From contig CAMBNV010000007.1 in the NCBI GenBank assembly GCA_945869195.1, forward strand, positions 62,001-126,000: DNA of 64,000 nucleotides, read 5' to 3'. Below the pieces are notes generated by a model. That model worked only from the letters and a program-made list of their open reading frames with translations, was not told the origin of the DNA and made no database searches. Made by a program: the position numbers and the translations under genes. Below, piece by piece: positions 42,902 through 52,300 of this stretch. Within the stretch, counting starts at the first letter, position 1, and every line of letters starts with the position of its first letter. The stretch is from Gemmatimonas phototrophica. GTDB taxonomy: Bacteria; Gemmatimonadota; Gemmatimonadetes; Gemmatimonadales; Gemmatimonadaceae.

Positions 42902-44890
42902 ATGAGCGCTGCTCCCGCACCCGCCCTCCTGATCCTCACGCTCCCCGATGGAGCGACCAGGGAGGTCGCTCCGGGCACGCTTGCGCGCGACGTCGTGGCG
43001 ACGATCGGTCCACGGCTGCTCCTCGCGGCGATCGCCGTGTCGGTGGAGGGCGAGGTGCAGGATCTGTCGACGCCGATCCGCCGCGGTGGCGCGTTCCAGG
43101 TGATCACCGAGAAGGACCCGCGAGCGCTGGCGGTGCTGCGACACTCGGGCGCGCATATTCTCGCGACGGCAGTGCGTCGGCTGCACCCGGAGGCCGCGAT
43201 CGGTTTCGGTCCGGCAATCGACGACGGTTTCTACTACGACTTCGACGTCGCTAAGCCGTTCACGCCCGAGGACCTCGCGTCAATCGAAGCGGAGATGCGG
43301 AAAGTTGTCGCCGAGAAGTACGCCTTCGTGCGCGCCGAGGTCTCGCAGGCCGAGGCCAAAGCCGTCTTCGCCGACGATCCGCTCAAACTGGAGCGCCTCG
43401 AGGACTTTGAGGGATCGGACGAGATTATCTCGACGTACACCGATGGTCCGTTCACCGACCTCTGCCGCGGCCCGCACCTCCCCGACACCTCCTACCTGAA
43501 GCACTTCACGCTCCTCTCGGCGGCCGGCGCCTATTGGCGGGGCGACGAGCGGCGGCAGATGCTGCAGCGCATTTACGCGACGGCGTTCTTCAAGAAGGAA
43601 GAGCTCGAGGCGCACCTGCACCAGATGGAGGAAGCGAAAAAGCGTGACCATCGCGTACTCGGGAAGCAGCTCGACCTGTTCCAGTTCTTTCCGCACGCGC
43701 CGGGTGCCGCCTTCTGGACGCCGCGGGGCACCCACCTGTGGAATGCCCTCGAAGGGTTTGTGCGCGAGCGTCAGCGCGACGACTTCCTCGAAATCAAGAC
43801 GCCGCTCCTCTACACCAAGAAGCTGTGGGAGCAGTCGGGACACTGGGGTAAGTACAAGGAGAACATGTTCCTCGTATGGGACAAGGAAGCGGCAGAGTCG
43901 GGTGGGACCACCGACGAGGCGTTGCGCATGTCGCTTAAGCCGATGAACTGCCCCTCGCACCACCTGTTGTTCCATTCGCATAAGCACTCCTACCGCGAGC
44001 TCCCGTTGCGGTATGTCACGTTTGATGTGTTGCACCGTAACGAGATCTCGGGCGCGCTCTCCGGGCTTACACGCGTGCGGCAGTTCTCACAGGACGATTG
44101 CCACGTCTATCTGCGCGAGGACCAGATCGCCGCCGAGGTGAAGTTTCTCACGGACTCCATTCTCGGGTACTACGACACGTTCGGGCTCACCGCGCGCCTC
44201 AAGTTCGCGACCCGACCGGAGCAACGGCTCGGCTCGGACGAGCTGTGGGACCGTGCCGAGGGGGCGCTCCGCGACGCGCTCGAGACTACGGGCCGTCCCT
44301 ATGAGTTGAAGGAGGGCGACGGCGCGTTCTATGGCCCCAAAATCGATTTTGATGTGATGGACTCGATCGGACGCTCCTGGCAGCTGGGCACGATTCAGCT
44401 TGACTACAACGCCTCAGAGCGCTTTGATCTCGAGTACACCGGTGAGGACAACGCCGCACACCGGCCCGTGGTGATCCACCGCGCCGTCAGTGGCTCGTTC
44501 GAACGATTCATCGCGATCCTCATTGAGCACTTTGCGGGCGCCTTCCCGGTCTGGCTTGCGCCGGAGCAGGTGCGCGTCCTTCCGATCTCTGACGAGGTGT
44601 CGGGGTATGCTCGCGACGTGACGGCGAAGCTGCGGGCGGCGGGCATCCGCGCCGTCTGTGATGAGCGCAGCGACACGCTCAACTATCGGATCCGAGAGGG
44701 CGAGATCATGAAGGTCCCGTATATGGCGGTGCTGGGAAAACGGGAAGCAGAAACAGGCCAGGTCGCCATCCGCGTGCGCGGGGCGGGGAAGAAACAGGAG
44801 GTCGTGCCGGTTGGCGACTTCGTCGCGCGCCTCGTCGAGGAGATCCGCACCCGTGCGCTGACGCCCTCGTCGGCGGGAGCGGAGGCCTGA
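42902..44890 (+). CDS. thrS: Threonyl-tRNA synthetase
   Basis: ThrS charges tRNA-Thr and edits serine. The 662-residue product has the N-terminal TGS domain (LILTLPDGATREVAPGTLARDVVATIG), the editing domain with HSGAHILATAVRRL and LCRGPHLPDTSYLK, and a class II core with the zinc-binding MNCPSHHLLF, motif 2 region GLTRVRQFSQDDCH, and the anticodon-binding domain (RVLPISDEVSGYARDVTAKLRAAG). The ATG at 42902 places the TGS domain at the N-terminus; an in-frame upstream extension has unlike composition. It overlaps the next gene by one base. Confidence 0.97.
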   Translation: MSAAPAPALLILTLPDGATREVAPGTLARDVVATIGPRLLLAAIAVSVEGEVQDLSTPIRRGGAFQVITEKDPRALAVLRHSGAHILATAVRRLHPEAAIGFGPAIDDGFYYDFDVAKPFTPEDLASIEAEMRKVVAEKYAFVRAEVSQAEAKAVFADDPLKLERLEDFEGSDEIISTYTDGPFTDLCRGPHLPDTSYLKHFTLLSAAGAYWRGDERRQMLQRIYATAFFKKEELEAHLHQMEEAKKRDHRVLGKQLDLFQFFPHAPGAAFWTPRGTHLWNALEGFVRERQRDDFLEIKTPLLYTKKLWEQSGHWGKYKENMFLVWDKEAAESGGTTDEALRMSLKPMNCPSHHLLFHSHKHSYRELPLRYVTFDVLHRNEISGALSGLTRVRQFSQDDCHVYLREDQIAAEVKFLTDSILGYYDTFGLTARLKFATRPEQRLGSDELWDRAEGALRDALETTGRPYELKEGDGAFYGPKIDFDVMDSIGRSWQLGTIQLDYNASERFDLEYTGEDNAAHRPVVIHRAVSGSFERFIAILIEHFAGAFPVWLAPEQVRVLPISDEVSGYARDVTAKLRAAGIRAVCDERSDTLNYRIREGEIMKVPYMAVLGKREAETGQVAIRVRGAGKKQEVVPVGDFVARLVEEIRTRALTPSSAGAEA

Positions 44891-45402
44891 TGCGCACGGC
44901 GCGTCGGCGCGCGACGCTGGTCGCGGTGGCACTGCTCGCCAGCGTGCGCCTCGCCGGGGCGCAACAGCTCGAACCGCCTCGGCTCGAACCCGCGCGCGTC
45001 GTTGGTCAGGTCGTCGTCGGTGGATACTCAGGGCTGGCTGGCTTCTTGGTCGGCCAGTTCATCGCCGAGGGCGTCTCGGAATCGATCGGTATCGACAGTG
45101 ACGCCGGCATCCGTCGGCTGGGGCTGGCGGGCGGCGTGATCGGCGGCGGTCTTGCCACCGCGAGCGTGGTCTACGGCATCGGCAATATCGGGGACCAGAC
45201 CGGCGACTTTGACGCAACGGCGCTGGGTGCCGGGGTGGGCTTCGTGGCGGCGCTTGCGATCACACGGCTAATCCTTGGCCCGGATAGCTGGCCTCGTGAG
45301 GGCACGAGTACGTCGAGACGCTGGGCGGCCGCGAATATCGTCGCGCTGTTGCCGGCGATTGGCGCGAGCATCGGCTTTAACTCCACCCGTCGCTACCACT
45401 AG
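44890..45402 (+). CDS. Small exported glycine-rich protein, unknown function
   Basis: The 170-residue product begins with a signal peptide (RATLVAVALLASVRLAGAQQ, cleavage near residue 24). The remainder has glycine-rich hydrophobic stretches (VVGGYSGLAGFLVGQFIAEGV, LAGGVIGGGLATASVVYGIGNIG, ALGAGVGFVAALAITRLI) that could be transmembrane hairpins or a compact envelope domain. I do not recognise a family. It is translationally linked to thrS by a one-base overlap, with thiolase 14 bases downstream. Confidence 0.65.
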   Translation: MRTARRRATLVAVALLASVRLAGAQQLEPPRLEPARVVGQVVVGGYSGLAGFLVGQFIAEGVSESIGIDSDAGIRRLGLAGGVIGGGLATASVVYGIGNIGDQTGDFDATALGAGVGFVAALAITRLILGPDSWPREGTSTSRRWAAANIVALLPAIGASIGFNSTRRYH

Positions 45403-45416
45403 AGGTCTTGCTCCCG

Positions 45417-46628
45417 ATGTCGGATCGCACCCCAGTCATCGTCTCGGCTGCTCGCACGCCGATCGGCCGTTTCCTGGGCGGGCTCGCCCCGCTCACCGCC
45501 CCAGAACTCGGCGCAGTCGCGATCCGCGCGGCGATGGCGCGCGCGCAGATTGACCCCGCGGCGATCGGCGAGGTGATCATGGGCAACGTGCTGCAGTCGG
45601 GCGTCGGCCAGGCTCCGGCGCGTCAGGCCGCCATCCGTGCGGGACTCCCCGCCACGGTGTCGGCCTACACCGTGAACAAGGTCTGCGGCTCTGGTCTGCA
45701 GGCCGTCATGCTCGCCGCACAGGCGATCCGCGCCGGGGACGAGCAGCTGCTGGTCGCGGGCGGGCAGGAGTCGATGTCGAATGCGCCGCATTATGTGCGC
45801 GGCATGCGCAACGGGATCAAGTTCGGCGCGCAGAGCCTGCTCGACGGGCTGATCACCGACGGGCTCTGGTGCGCGTTCTACGATCGGCACATGGGGGGGC
45901 ACGCCGAGTACACGGCCAAGAAGGCGGGGATCACCCGCGGGCGGCAGGACGAGTTCGCATTTCAGTCGCACCAGAAGGCCGTTGCGGCGATCGGGGCGGG
46001 CCGGTTTAGGGCAGAGATTGCTCCGGTCGAGATCGCCGGCAAGAAAGGCCCGACCATCATCGATACCGACGAGTCGCCGCGTGCCGACACCTCACTCGAG
46101 GCCCTTGCCAAGCTCAGGCCCGCCTTCGCCAAGGACGCACCGAAGGAGATGGAGAGTGAGGAGCTCACCGTGACTGCTGGCAACGCTCCTGGGCTCAACG
46201 ACGGTGGCGCGGCGCTCGTGGTGGCGTCCGAAGCGTACGCGAAGGCGCACGGTCTGCCGATCCTCGCGCGGATCACGGGTTATGCATCGGGCGGCGGCGA
46301 TCCGCAGGACCTGTTCTTCGCGCCGATCGCTGCCGTGCAGAATCTCATGAAGCGCACCGGTGCCAAGATCGGCGACTACGACCTGATCGAGGCGAACGAG
46401 GCGTTCGCCTCCCAGGCGCTGGCCGACGGCGATGGCCTCGGCTGGGATTTCGCGCGCGTCAACGTGAACGGTGGTGCGATCGCGTTGGGCCATCCGATTG
46501 GGGCGAGTGGCGCGCGGGTGCTCGTGACGCTGTTGCATGCGCTCGAACAGCAGGGCAAGCGCACGGGGCTCGCGACGCTCTGCCTGGGTGGTGGGAATGC
46601 GGTCGCGCTGAGCGTGGAACGGGTCTAG
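45417..46628 (+). CDS. Acetyl-CoA acetyltransferase (thiolase)
   Basis: This 403-residue thiolase condenses or cleaves acetoacetyl-CoA. The nucleophilic cysteine is in [14 protein letters not shown], the second active-site motif is [19 protein letters not shown] (histidine), and the third is [16 protein letters not shown] with the proton-shuttling cysteine. A TTG nine bases upstream is in frame, but the ATG is favoured because it gives the canonical start [19 protein letters not shown]. With the following hydroxyacyl-CoA dehydrogenase and acyl-CoA dehydrogenase it forms a beta-oxidation or acetoacetyl-CoA set. Confidence 0.95.
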   Translation: MSDRTPVIVSAARTPIGRFLGGLAPLTAPELGAVAIRAAMARAQIDPAAIGEVIMGNVLQSGVGQAPARQAAIRAGLPATVSAYTVNKVCGSGLQAVMLAAQAIRAGDEQLLVAGGQESMSNAPHYVRGMRNGIKFGAQSLLDGLITDGLWCAFYDRHMGGHAEYTAKKAGITRGRQDEFAFQSHQKAVAAIGAGRFRAEIAPVEIAGKKGPTIIDTDESPRADTSLEALAKLRPAFAKDAPKEMESEELTVTAGNAPGLNDGGAALVVASEAYAKAHGLPILARITGYASGGGDPQDLFFAPIAAVQNLMKRTGAKIGDYDLIEANEAFASQALADGDGLGWDFARVNVNGGAIALGHPIGASGARVLVTLLHALEQQGKRTGLATLCLGGGNAVALSVERV

Positions 46629-46641
46629 CCGCCCGAGTTCG

Positions 46642-46660
46642 GCCGACGGCGCGCGTCGGC
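46642..46660 (+). other. Hairpin after the thiolase gene
   Basis: Arms gccgacg (46642-46648) and cgtcggc (46654-46660) flank a 5-base loop 13 bases after the thiolase stop. No T run follows, so termination is uncertain. Confidence 0.3.
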
Positions 46661-46761
46661 AGTTCGGCGGCTTCGACGGTCGCTGCCCGCCTCGCGATGA
46701 TTATCTTTCTGGTGTTCCGCTCGCGCCCGGCGACCGATCGTCCGGCGCGCATCTGACCACC

Positions 46762-46782
46762 GGCGGTCCGGACCGGACCGCC
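46762..46782 (+). promoter_or_regulatory. 21-bp palindrome upstream of hydroxyacyl-CoA dehydrogenase
   Basis: Arms ggcggtccg (46762-46770) and cggaccgcc (46774-46782) form a perfect 9-bp dyad with a 3-base centre, ending 18 bases before the ATG. Its position suits an operator for a TetR- or FadR-like repressor, or an RNA hairpin masking the ribosome site. It lies in a 172-base gap with no promoter that I can name. Confidence 0.4.
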
Positions 46783-46800
46783 CTCACGCGACCAGGCTCG

Positions 46801-47655
46801 ATGACAGACCATTTCGCCGTCGTCGGCGCCGGACAGATGGGCAACGGGATTGCCCACGTCTGCGCCACCAGCGGCTTTGCCGTGACCCTGATCGATGTCT
46901 CCGCCGAGGCCCTCGCGAAGGGTCGGGCGACCATCGAGAAGAACCTCGAACGGCAGGTGAAGAAGGGCGCCCTCGAGCCGGCCGCGCGCAACGCGGCGCT
47001 GGCGCGGATCACCACATCGACCGCGCTCGACGCGGTCGCCGGGGCGACCGTGGTGGTCGAGGCCGCGACCGAGAGACGCGAACTCAAGTTTCAGATCTTT
47101 CGTGAGCTTGATCGCCTCGCCGATGCGGGCGCGATCCTCGCAACCAACACCAGCTCGATCTCGATCACCGAGATTGGCGCGGTCACCAAGCGCCCCACGC
47201 AGGTGATTGGGATGCACTTCATGAACCCGGTGCCCGTGATGGCGCTGGTCGAGGTGATCCGCGGCCTGGCGACGTCCGACGAAGTCAATGCGCGGACCGT
47301 CGACCTCTGTAAGGCACTCGGCAAGACCGCGGTGGAGGCGAACGATTTTCCTGGGTTTATCGCCAATCGGATTCTCATGCCGATGATCAACGAGGCCTGT
47401 TACGCCGTGATGGAGGGCGTGGGGACACCCGAGGCGGTAGACCAGGTGATGAAGCTGGGCATGAACCATCCGATGGGCCCGCTGACGCTCGCCGACTTCA
47501 TCGGACTCGACACCTGCGTGGCCATTCTCGAGGTACTGCAGGACGGTCTCGGTGACCCGAAGTACCGCCCTTGCCCGCTGCTCAAAAAGTATGTCGCGGC
47601 GGGCTGGACTGGCCGCAAGTCGGGTCGCGGCTTCTACACCTACCCGGCGTCCTGA
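46801..47655 (+). CDS. 3-hydroxybutyryl-CoA dehydrogenase
   Basis: The 284-residue NAD-dependent enzyme oxidises 3-hydroxyacyl-CoA to 3-oxoacyl-CoA. It has the Rossmann start [20 protein letters not shown], the [11 protein letters not shown] loop, the catalytic histidine in [11 protein letters not shown], and the dimer domain with [26 protein letters not shown]. The GRGFYTY tail is typical of Hbd/PaaH. It sits between the thiolase and acyl-CoA dehydrogenase genes. Confidence 0.95.
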   Translation: MTDHFAVVGAGQMGNGIAHVCATSGFAVTLIDVSAEALAKGRATIEKNLERQVKKGALEPAARNAALARITTSTALDAVAGATVVVEAATERRELKFQIFRELDRLADAGAILATNTSSISITEIGAVTKRPTQVIGMHFMNPVPVMALVEVIRGLATSDEVNARTVDLCKALGKTAVEANDFPGFIANRILMPMINEACYAVMEGVGTPEAVDQVMKLGMNHPMGPLTLADFIGLDTCVAILEVLQDGLGDPKYRPCPLLKKYVAAGWTGRKSGRGFYTYPAS

Positions 47656-47686
47656 TGCGCGGTTGTTCGCACGGAGTGGCAGCACC

Positions 47687-48847
47687 ATGATGACTGATCT
47701 GCACGACCTCACCGAGGAGCAGCGGGCGATCATTGCGACCGCGCGCGCCTTCACCGACTCGCAGGTGCGCCCGTTCGCGGCGCAGTGGGACCGCGACGCG
47801 TACTTCGAGCCATCACTCGTCAGACATCTCGGCGAACTCGGGTTTCTCGGGATGCTTCTGCCGACCGAGTACGACGGACTGGGCCTCGATGCGCGGACCT
47901 ATCTGCTCGCGCTTGAAGAGGTCGCGGCGGTCGACGCCTCGGTGGCGGTGATGATGTCGGTGCACAACTCGCTGCCGACCCAGCTGCTCCATGCGTTCGG
48001 GACCGAGGCGCAGAAGCGCCGATGGCTAGCGCCGATGGCGCGCGGCGAGCTGCTCGGTGCCTTCGCCCTCTCAGAGCCCGACGCCGGCTCCGATGCCTCG
48101 GCCGTCCGCTGCCGCGCGCGGCGCGACGGGGACGGCTGGATTGTAAGCGGCACCAAGGGCTGGGTCACGAGCGGGACGCATGCCGGAGTGATCATTGCGA
48201 TGATCCGCACCGACACCGCAGACGACCCGAAGGGCTCCAAGGGAATCTCGGCCTTCATCCTCACTCCCGACCTGCCGGGCTTCGGTGTGGGGAAAAAAGA
48301 GGACAAGATGGGGATGCGCGCCTCTCCGACGGTGCAGTTGGTGTTTGATGAGATGCGCGTGCCTGCCGACCGGCTGGTCGGCGCCGAGGGGATGGGGTTC
48401 ATCTATGCCATGCAGTCGCTCGAACACGGTCGGCTTGGGATCGCGGCGCAATCGATCGGGATCGCACGGGCGGCGTTCAACGCCGCCCGCGCCTATGCGA
48501 CCGAGCGCAAACAGTTTGGCACGCCGATCGCGGAGTTTCAGGGTGTCCAGTTCCAGCTCGCGGATATGGCGACGCGGATCACCGCTGCGCGCTCGCTCCT
48601 CCATACGGTCGCGGCTGCCAAGGACCGAGGGGTCGCGGTGTCGGGCGAAGTCTCGATGTGCAAGCTGTTCGCCAGCGAGACCGCCATGTGGGTGACGACG
48701 CACGCCATCCAGATCTTTGGTGGCTACGGGTACGTGAAGGACTATCCGGTGGAGCGGTACTTTCGTGATGCGAAAGTCACAGAGATTTATGAAGGGACGT
48801 CCGAAGTGCAACGGATCATCATCGGCAGGGCCGTTTCGAAGGTGTGA
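47687..48847 (+). CDS. Acyl-CoA dehydrogenase (short-chain type)
   Basis: This 386-residue FAD enzyme introduces the alpha-beta double bond into acyl-CoA. Landmarks are the FAD/substrate segment GAFALSEPDAGSDASAV, GWVTSGTHAGVIIAM, RKQFGTPIAEFQGVQFQLADMATRI, and the catalytic base glutamate in VTEIYEGTSEVQRIIIGR. Two consecutive ATG codons are possible starts, the first being used. Sequence resembles butyryl/isobutyryl-CoA dehydrogenases. It ends the fatty-acid cluster, 31 bases after the hydroxyacyl-CoA dehydrogenase. Confidence 0.95.
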   Translation: MMTDLHDLTEEQRAIIATARAFTDSQVRPFAAQWDRDAYFEPSLVRHLGELGFLGMLLPTEYDGLGLDARTYLLALEEVAAVDASVAVMMSVHNSLPTQLLHAFGTEAQKRRWLAPMARGELLGAFALSEPDAGSDASAVRCRARRDGDGWIVSGTKGWVTSGTHAGVIIAMIRTDTADDPKGSKGISAFILTPDLPGFGVGKKEDKMGMRASPTVQLVFDEMRVPADRLVGAEGMGFIYAMQSLEHGRLGIAAQSIGIARAAFNAARAYATERKQFGTPIAEFQGVQFQLADMATRITAARSLLHTVAAAKDRGVAVSGEVSMCKLFASETAMWVTTHAIQIFGGYGYVKDYPVERYFRDAKVTEIYEGTSEVQRIIIGRAVSKV

Positions 48848-48883
48848 GCTGTCGTGACCTTCCCCTGCATTCCTTACCGCTCC

Positions 48884-48897
48884 TATCTTTGCGTCTA
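48884..48897 (+). promoter_or_regulatory. -10-like element close to the start of leucine dehydrogenase
   Basis: TATCTT at 48884-48889 is followed by only 7 bases before the ATG at 48897, and there is no Shine-Dalgarno sequence. If it is the -10, transcription would begin at or next to the start codon, giving a leaderless message. No good -35 is seen. Confidence 0.35.
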
Positions 48898-49973
48898 TGA
48901 ACCTCTTTGACACGATCGCTAAGCTCGGCCACGAGCAGCTCGTCCTCTGCGCCGACGAGAGCGCAGGCTATCGCGGTATCATCGCGATCCACGACACGAC
49001 GCTCGGGCCCGCGCTCGGCGGCACGCGGTTCTGGAACTACAGCTCCGACGAGGAAGCGATCACCGATGCGCTGCGGCTCGCGCGTGGGATGACGTACAAG
49101 AACGCGGTCGCCGGGCTCAACCTCGGCGGCGGCAAGTCGGTCATCATCGGGGACAACCGGACGACCAACCGCGAGATGATCTTCCGCGCGCACGGCCGCT
49201 TCGTCGAGTCACTCGGCGGGCGCTACGTGACCGCCGAAGACGTGGGTACGAGCACGGCCGACATGGACTTCGTGCACATGGAGACCGACTACGTCTCCGG
49301 CCTCGCCAACAAGTCGGGCGACCCGTCACCGGTGACGGCGCACGGGGTGTTTCGGGCGATCGAGGCCTCGGCGATGCACCGGTGGGGGTCGGTATCGCTC
49401 GCGGGTAAGACGGTGACCGTGCAGGGACTGGGGAACGTGGGCACGTATCTGTGCCGGGAACTCGTCGCCGCGGGGGCCACGCTCATCGTGAGCGACATTC
49501 GTGCGGATCGTGTGAAGCTGGCGGTCGAGGAGTTCGGGGCGAAGGCCGTCGACGGCGACGAGATCTACTCTGCGAAGGCCGACATCTTCGCGCCCTGTGC
49601 GCTCGGCGCGATTATCAACGACGACACCCTACCGAAGCTCAAGGTCGAGATCGTCTGCGGCGGGGCGAACAATCAGCTGCTCGTGCCCGAGAAGCATGGC
49701 GAAGCGCTCGAGAAGCGGGGCATCAGCTACGCCCCGGACTTCGTGGCGAACGCCGGCGGCGTGATCAACGTCTACGGTGAGCTCGCGGGTTGGACGCGCG
49801 AGCGCGCCCTGCGCAAGGCGGACGAGATCTTCGACACGATTCTCGGCGTCTACCGGATTGCGAAGGAAGAGGGCGTGTTTACCTACGCCGCCGCCGACCG
49901 ACTCGCGGAGCGGCGCATTGCGGCCGTGCACGGCATGCTCCGCACCTGGCCGCCACACCCACGAAAGAGCTGA
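48897..49973 (+). CDS. Leucine dehydrogenase-type Glu/Leu/Phe/Val dehydrogenase
   Basis: The 358-residue enzyme oxidatively deaminates branched-chain amino acids with NAD+. It has the substrate-binding lysine motif LARGMTYKNAVAGLNLGGGKSVI, YVTAEDVGTSTADMDFV, and the Rossmann segment TVTVQGLGNVGTYLCRELVAAGA. The length and the NLGGGKSVI form fit leucine/valine dehydrogenases rather than hexameric glutamate dehydrogenase. Its product oxo-acids feed branched-chain degradation, consistent with mce and acyl-CoA dehydrogenase nearby. rpiB follows by 2 bases. Confidence 0.93.
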   Translation: MNLFDTIAKLGHEQLVLCADESAGYRGIIAIHDTTLGPALGGTRFWNYSSDEEAITDALRLARGMTYKNAVAGLNLGGGKSVIIGDNRTTNREMIFRAHGRFVESLGGRYVTAEDVGTSTADMDFVHMETDYVSGLANKSGDPSPVTAHGVFRAIEASAMHRWGSVSLAGKTVTVQGLGNVGTYLCRELVAAGATLIVSDIRADRVKLAVEEFGAKAVDGDEIYSAKADIFAPCALGAIINDDTLPKLKVEIVCGGANNQLLVPEKHGEALEKRGISYAPDFVANAGGVINVYGELAGWTRERALRKADEIFDTILGVYRIAKEEGVFTYAAADRLAERRIAAVHGMLRTWPPHPRKS

Positions 49974-49975
49974 TC

Positions 49976-50419
49976 ATGGCCGAGCGTATTCCGATCGCCT
50001 CTGATCATGCCGGCTTCGAAATGAAGGAGCACCTGCGAGTCGCGTTGGAGAAGATGGGCTACGAGGTGGAAGACCTCGGCACACATTCGCCGGCGTCCAC
50101 CGACTATCCCGACTACGCCCATCCCCTCGCCGCCAAGGTGGAGAGCGGGGAAGTGACACGGGGGGTCTTGCTCTGCGGTACCGGGCTTGGCATGTCGTAC
50201 GCCGCCAACCGTCACCCCGGGGTACGGGCTGCGGTGATCTGGAGTCCAGAAATCGCGACATTCGCGCGGAGCCATAATGACGCCAATGTGCTCGTCGTTC
50301 CCGCGCGGTTTGTGACCGAGGAGGACGCGGTGAGTATTCTCAAGAACTTCCTTGATACCCCCTTCGAGGGCGGTCGCCATGCGACCCGCGTGAAGAAGAT
50401 CGAACAGGAGACGGCATGA
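49976..50419 (+). CDS. rpiB: Ribose-5-phosphate isomerase B
   Basis: RpiB interconverts ribose 5-phosphate and ribulose 5-phosphate. The 147-residue product begins [17 protein letters not shown], has the [24 protein letters not shown] catalytic cysteine loop, and [15 protein letters not shown]. These are RpiB/LacAB-family hallmarks. It starts 2 bases after the leucine dehydrogenase stop and overlaps glyA (ATGA). Confidence 0.96.
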   Translation: MAERIPIASDHAGFEMKEHLRVALEKMGYEVEDLGTHSPASTDYPDYAHPLAAKVESGEVTRGVLLCGTGLGMSYAANRHPGVRAAVIWSPEIATFARSHNDANVLVVPARFVTEEDAVSILKNFLDTPFEGGRHATRVKKIEQETA

Positions 50420-51693
50420 ACCCGGGGTACCACCGTTGGGACCGTCGCGAACCGGGCGCTGCCCTGCTCGCCACCGATCCGGAGATCGCCGCCCTGATCA
50501 CCGAGGAGACGCGTCGGCAGTCGGATGGGCTCGAGCTGATCGCGAGCGAGAATTTCGTGTCGCCGGCCGTGCTCGAGGCGATGGGGTCGTCGCTCACGAA
50601 TAAGTACGCCGAGGGGCTGCCGGGGAAGCGGTACTATGGCGGCTGCGAGGTGGTGGACCGGGTCGAGCAGATCGCGATCGATCGCGCCAAGCAACTCTTC
50701 GGTGCTGACCATGCGAACGTGCAGCCTCATTCGGGTGCGACAGCGAACGCGGCGGTCTACCTCGCCTTCCTCAAGCCGGGTGAGACCGTGATGGGGCTCG
50801 ACCTCTCACAGGGCGGGCATCTCACCCACGGATCGCCGGTGAACTTCTCGGGACTCAACTACCGAGCCGTGCACTACGGGGTCAATGACGCGGGGGTCAT
50901 CGACTATGCGGCGATGCGGGAGACGGCACGACGCGAGCGACCCAAGCTCATCATTGCGGGCTACAGTGCCTACTCGCGCGTCCTCGATTACCAGCAGTTT
51001 GTGGATGCGGCGACGGAGGTCGGCGCGGTTTTCATGGTCGACATGGCGCACTTCGCGGGACTCGCGGCGACCGGCGTGTATCCGAACCCGATCCCGTTTG
51101 CCGACGTGGTAACGACGACGACGCACAAGACGTTGCGGGGCCCACGCGGCGGCCTGATCCTCTGCAAGGCGCAGCATGCGAAGGCGGTGGATAAGGCGGT
51201 CTTCCCTGGAACGCAGGGTGGTCCCCTCGAACATGTGATCGCCGCCAAGGCCGTGGCGTTCAAGGAGGCGCTCTCGCCGGAGTTCGGTGTGTACTGCCGA
51301 CAGGTCGTGACCAACGCGCGCGTGCTTGCGGACTCGCTGATCGCGCACGGGGTGCACATCGTGTCTGGCGGTACGGATAACCATCTGATGCTCGCCGACC
51401 TGCGACCCAAGAGCGCGACGCTCACGGGAAAGGTGGCCGAACAGGCACTCGATCGGGCCGGGATTACGGTGAACAAGAACACGGTGCCTGGCGAAACGCA
51501 GTCGCCGTTCGTGACGAGCGGCATCCGGCTGGGGACTCCGGCGGTGACCACGCGCGGCATGCACGAGGCGGAGATGCGCCGGATTGCCGGGCTGATCGAC
51601 CGTGTGCTCACCGCGCCGGACGACGCGACGGTGACCAAGGACGTCAACGGGGACGTGCGGGCGCTGGCTGAGGAGTTTCCGCTGTATCTCTAA
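50416..51693 (+). CDS. glyA: Serine hydroxymethyltransferase
   Basis: GlyA transfers the hydroxymethyl carbon of serine to tetrahydrofolate, making glycine and the one-carbon units used by PurN and PurH. The 425-residue PLP enzyme has [29 protein letters not shown], the HSGATAN segment, and the PLP lysine in [15 protein letters not shown]. The N-terminal extension is short. It is coupled to rpiB by a 4-base overlap. Confidence 0.97.
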   Translation: MNPGYHRWDRREPGAALLATDPEIAALITEETRRQSDGLELIASENFVSPAVLEAMGSSLTNKYAEGLPGKRYYGGCEVVDRVEQIAIDRAKQLFGADHANVQPHSGATANAAVYLAFLKPGETVMGLDLSQGGHLTHGSPVNFSGLNYRAVHYGVNDAGVIDYAAMRETARRERPKLIIAGYSAYSRVLDYQQFVDAATEVGAVFMVDMAHFAGLAATGVYPNPIPFADVVTTTTHKTLRGPRGGLILCKAQHAKAVDKAVFPGTQGGPLEHVIAAKAVAFKEALSPEFGVYCRQVVTNARVLADSLIAHGVHIVSGGTDNHLMLADLRPKSATLTGKVAEQALDRAGITVNKNTVPGETQSPFVTSGIRLGTPAVTTRGMHEAEMRRIAGLIDRVLTAPDDATVTKDVNGDVRALAEEFPLYL

Positions 51694-51757
51694 GGGAGCG
51701 ACGATTGGCCTTCACTTTCTACGCGTTTCACTCTCCCTCCCTCTCTCTGAATTTCTG

Positions 51758-52144
51758 ATGCCCGAACTGGCTTTCCGAGATGGCGTGATGGACCGCATCA
51801 GAATACGCGAAGCTCGGTACGACGAGCGCGCGTACCTGTTCGTGCTCGCCGCGCTCGAGTATTGCCAGCAGGCGCTGACCGAACGGCGACACCTCACCGG
51901 GCGTGAACTCGCCGTCGGGTGTCGCGATCTCGCGCTCACGCGGTACGGTGTGTTGGCGCGCACGGTGCTCGATCACTGGGGGGTGCGCGACTCGAAAGAT
52001 CTCGGCGAGATCGTATTCGCGCTGGTCGACGTCGGACTGCTCGCGAGTCAGCCGAATGATTCGAAGGAAGAGTTCGTCGGCGTGTTCGACTTCCAGCAGG
52101 CGTTCGATCGCGACTATCCCTGGAAGGCGGAGCTGGCCGTCTGA
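51758..52144 (+). CDS. Minf_1886-family conserved hypothetical protein
   Basis: The 128-residue product fits the Minf_1886 (TIGR04138) family I recall from Verrucomicrobia, Planctomycetes and relatives: DRIRIREARYDERAYLFVLAALEYCQQAL, HLTGRELAVGCRDLALTRYGVLARTVLDHWGV, DLGEIVFALVDVGLLASQPNDSKEEFVGVFDFQQAF. Function is not known. No Shine-Dalgarno is seen before the ATG. It sits between glyA and thiL, as a separate small soluble protein. Confidence 0.85.
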   Translation: MPELAFRDGVMDRIRIREARYDERAYLFVLAALEYCQQALTERRHLTGRELAVGCRDLALTRYGVLARTVLDHWGVRDSKDLGEIVFALVDVGLLASQPNDSKEEFVGVFDFQQAFDRDYPWKAELAV

Positions 52145-52156
52145 CTCTCATGCCTC

Positions 52157-52300
52157 GTGACTGAATCCATGCGCGTGCGAATCACGTCGGCGACACCGGC
52201 GTTGGCACCTGAGTCCCCGGCCATGGCGGCCGGCACGGAGTCGTTCGTGCTTGAGGGGCTGCGACTGGGTGTGCGGTCCGCCGTGGGAGCGCAGCGGTGA
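52157..52300 (+). CDS. Possible 47-residue ORF overlapping thiL start
   Basis: A GTG-initiated frame starting VTESMRVRITSATPALAPES runs from just after the Minf_1886 gene to a TGA that overlaps the thiL GTG (GTGA). The overlap pattern is like that of real neighbouring genes, but the peptide has no recognisable family and could be chance. Confidence 0.25.
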   Translation: MTESMRVRITSATPALAPESPAMAAGTESFVLEGLRLGVRSAVGAQR

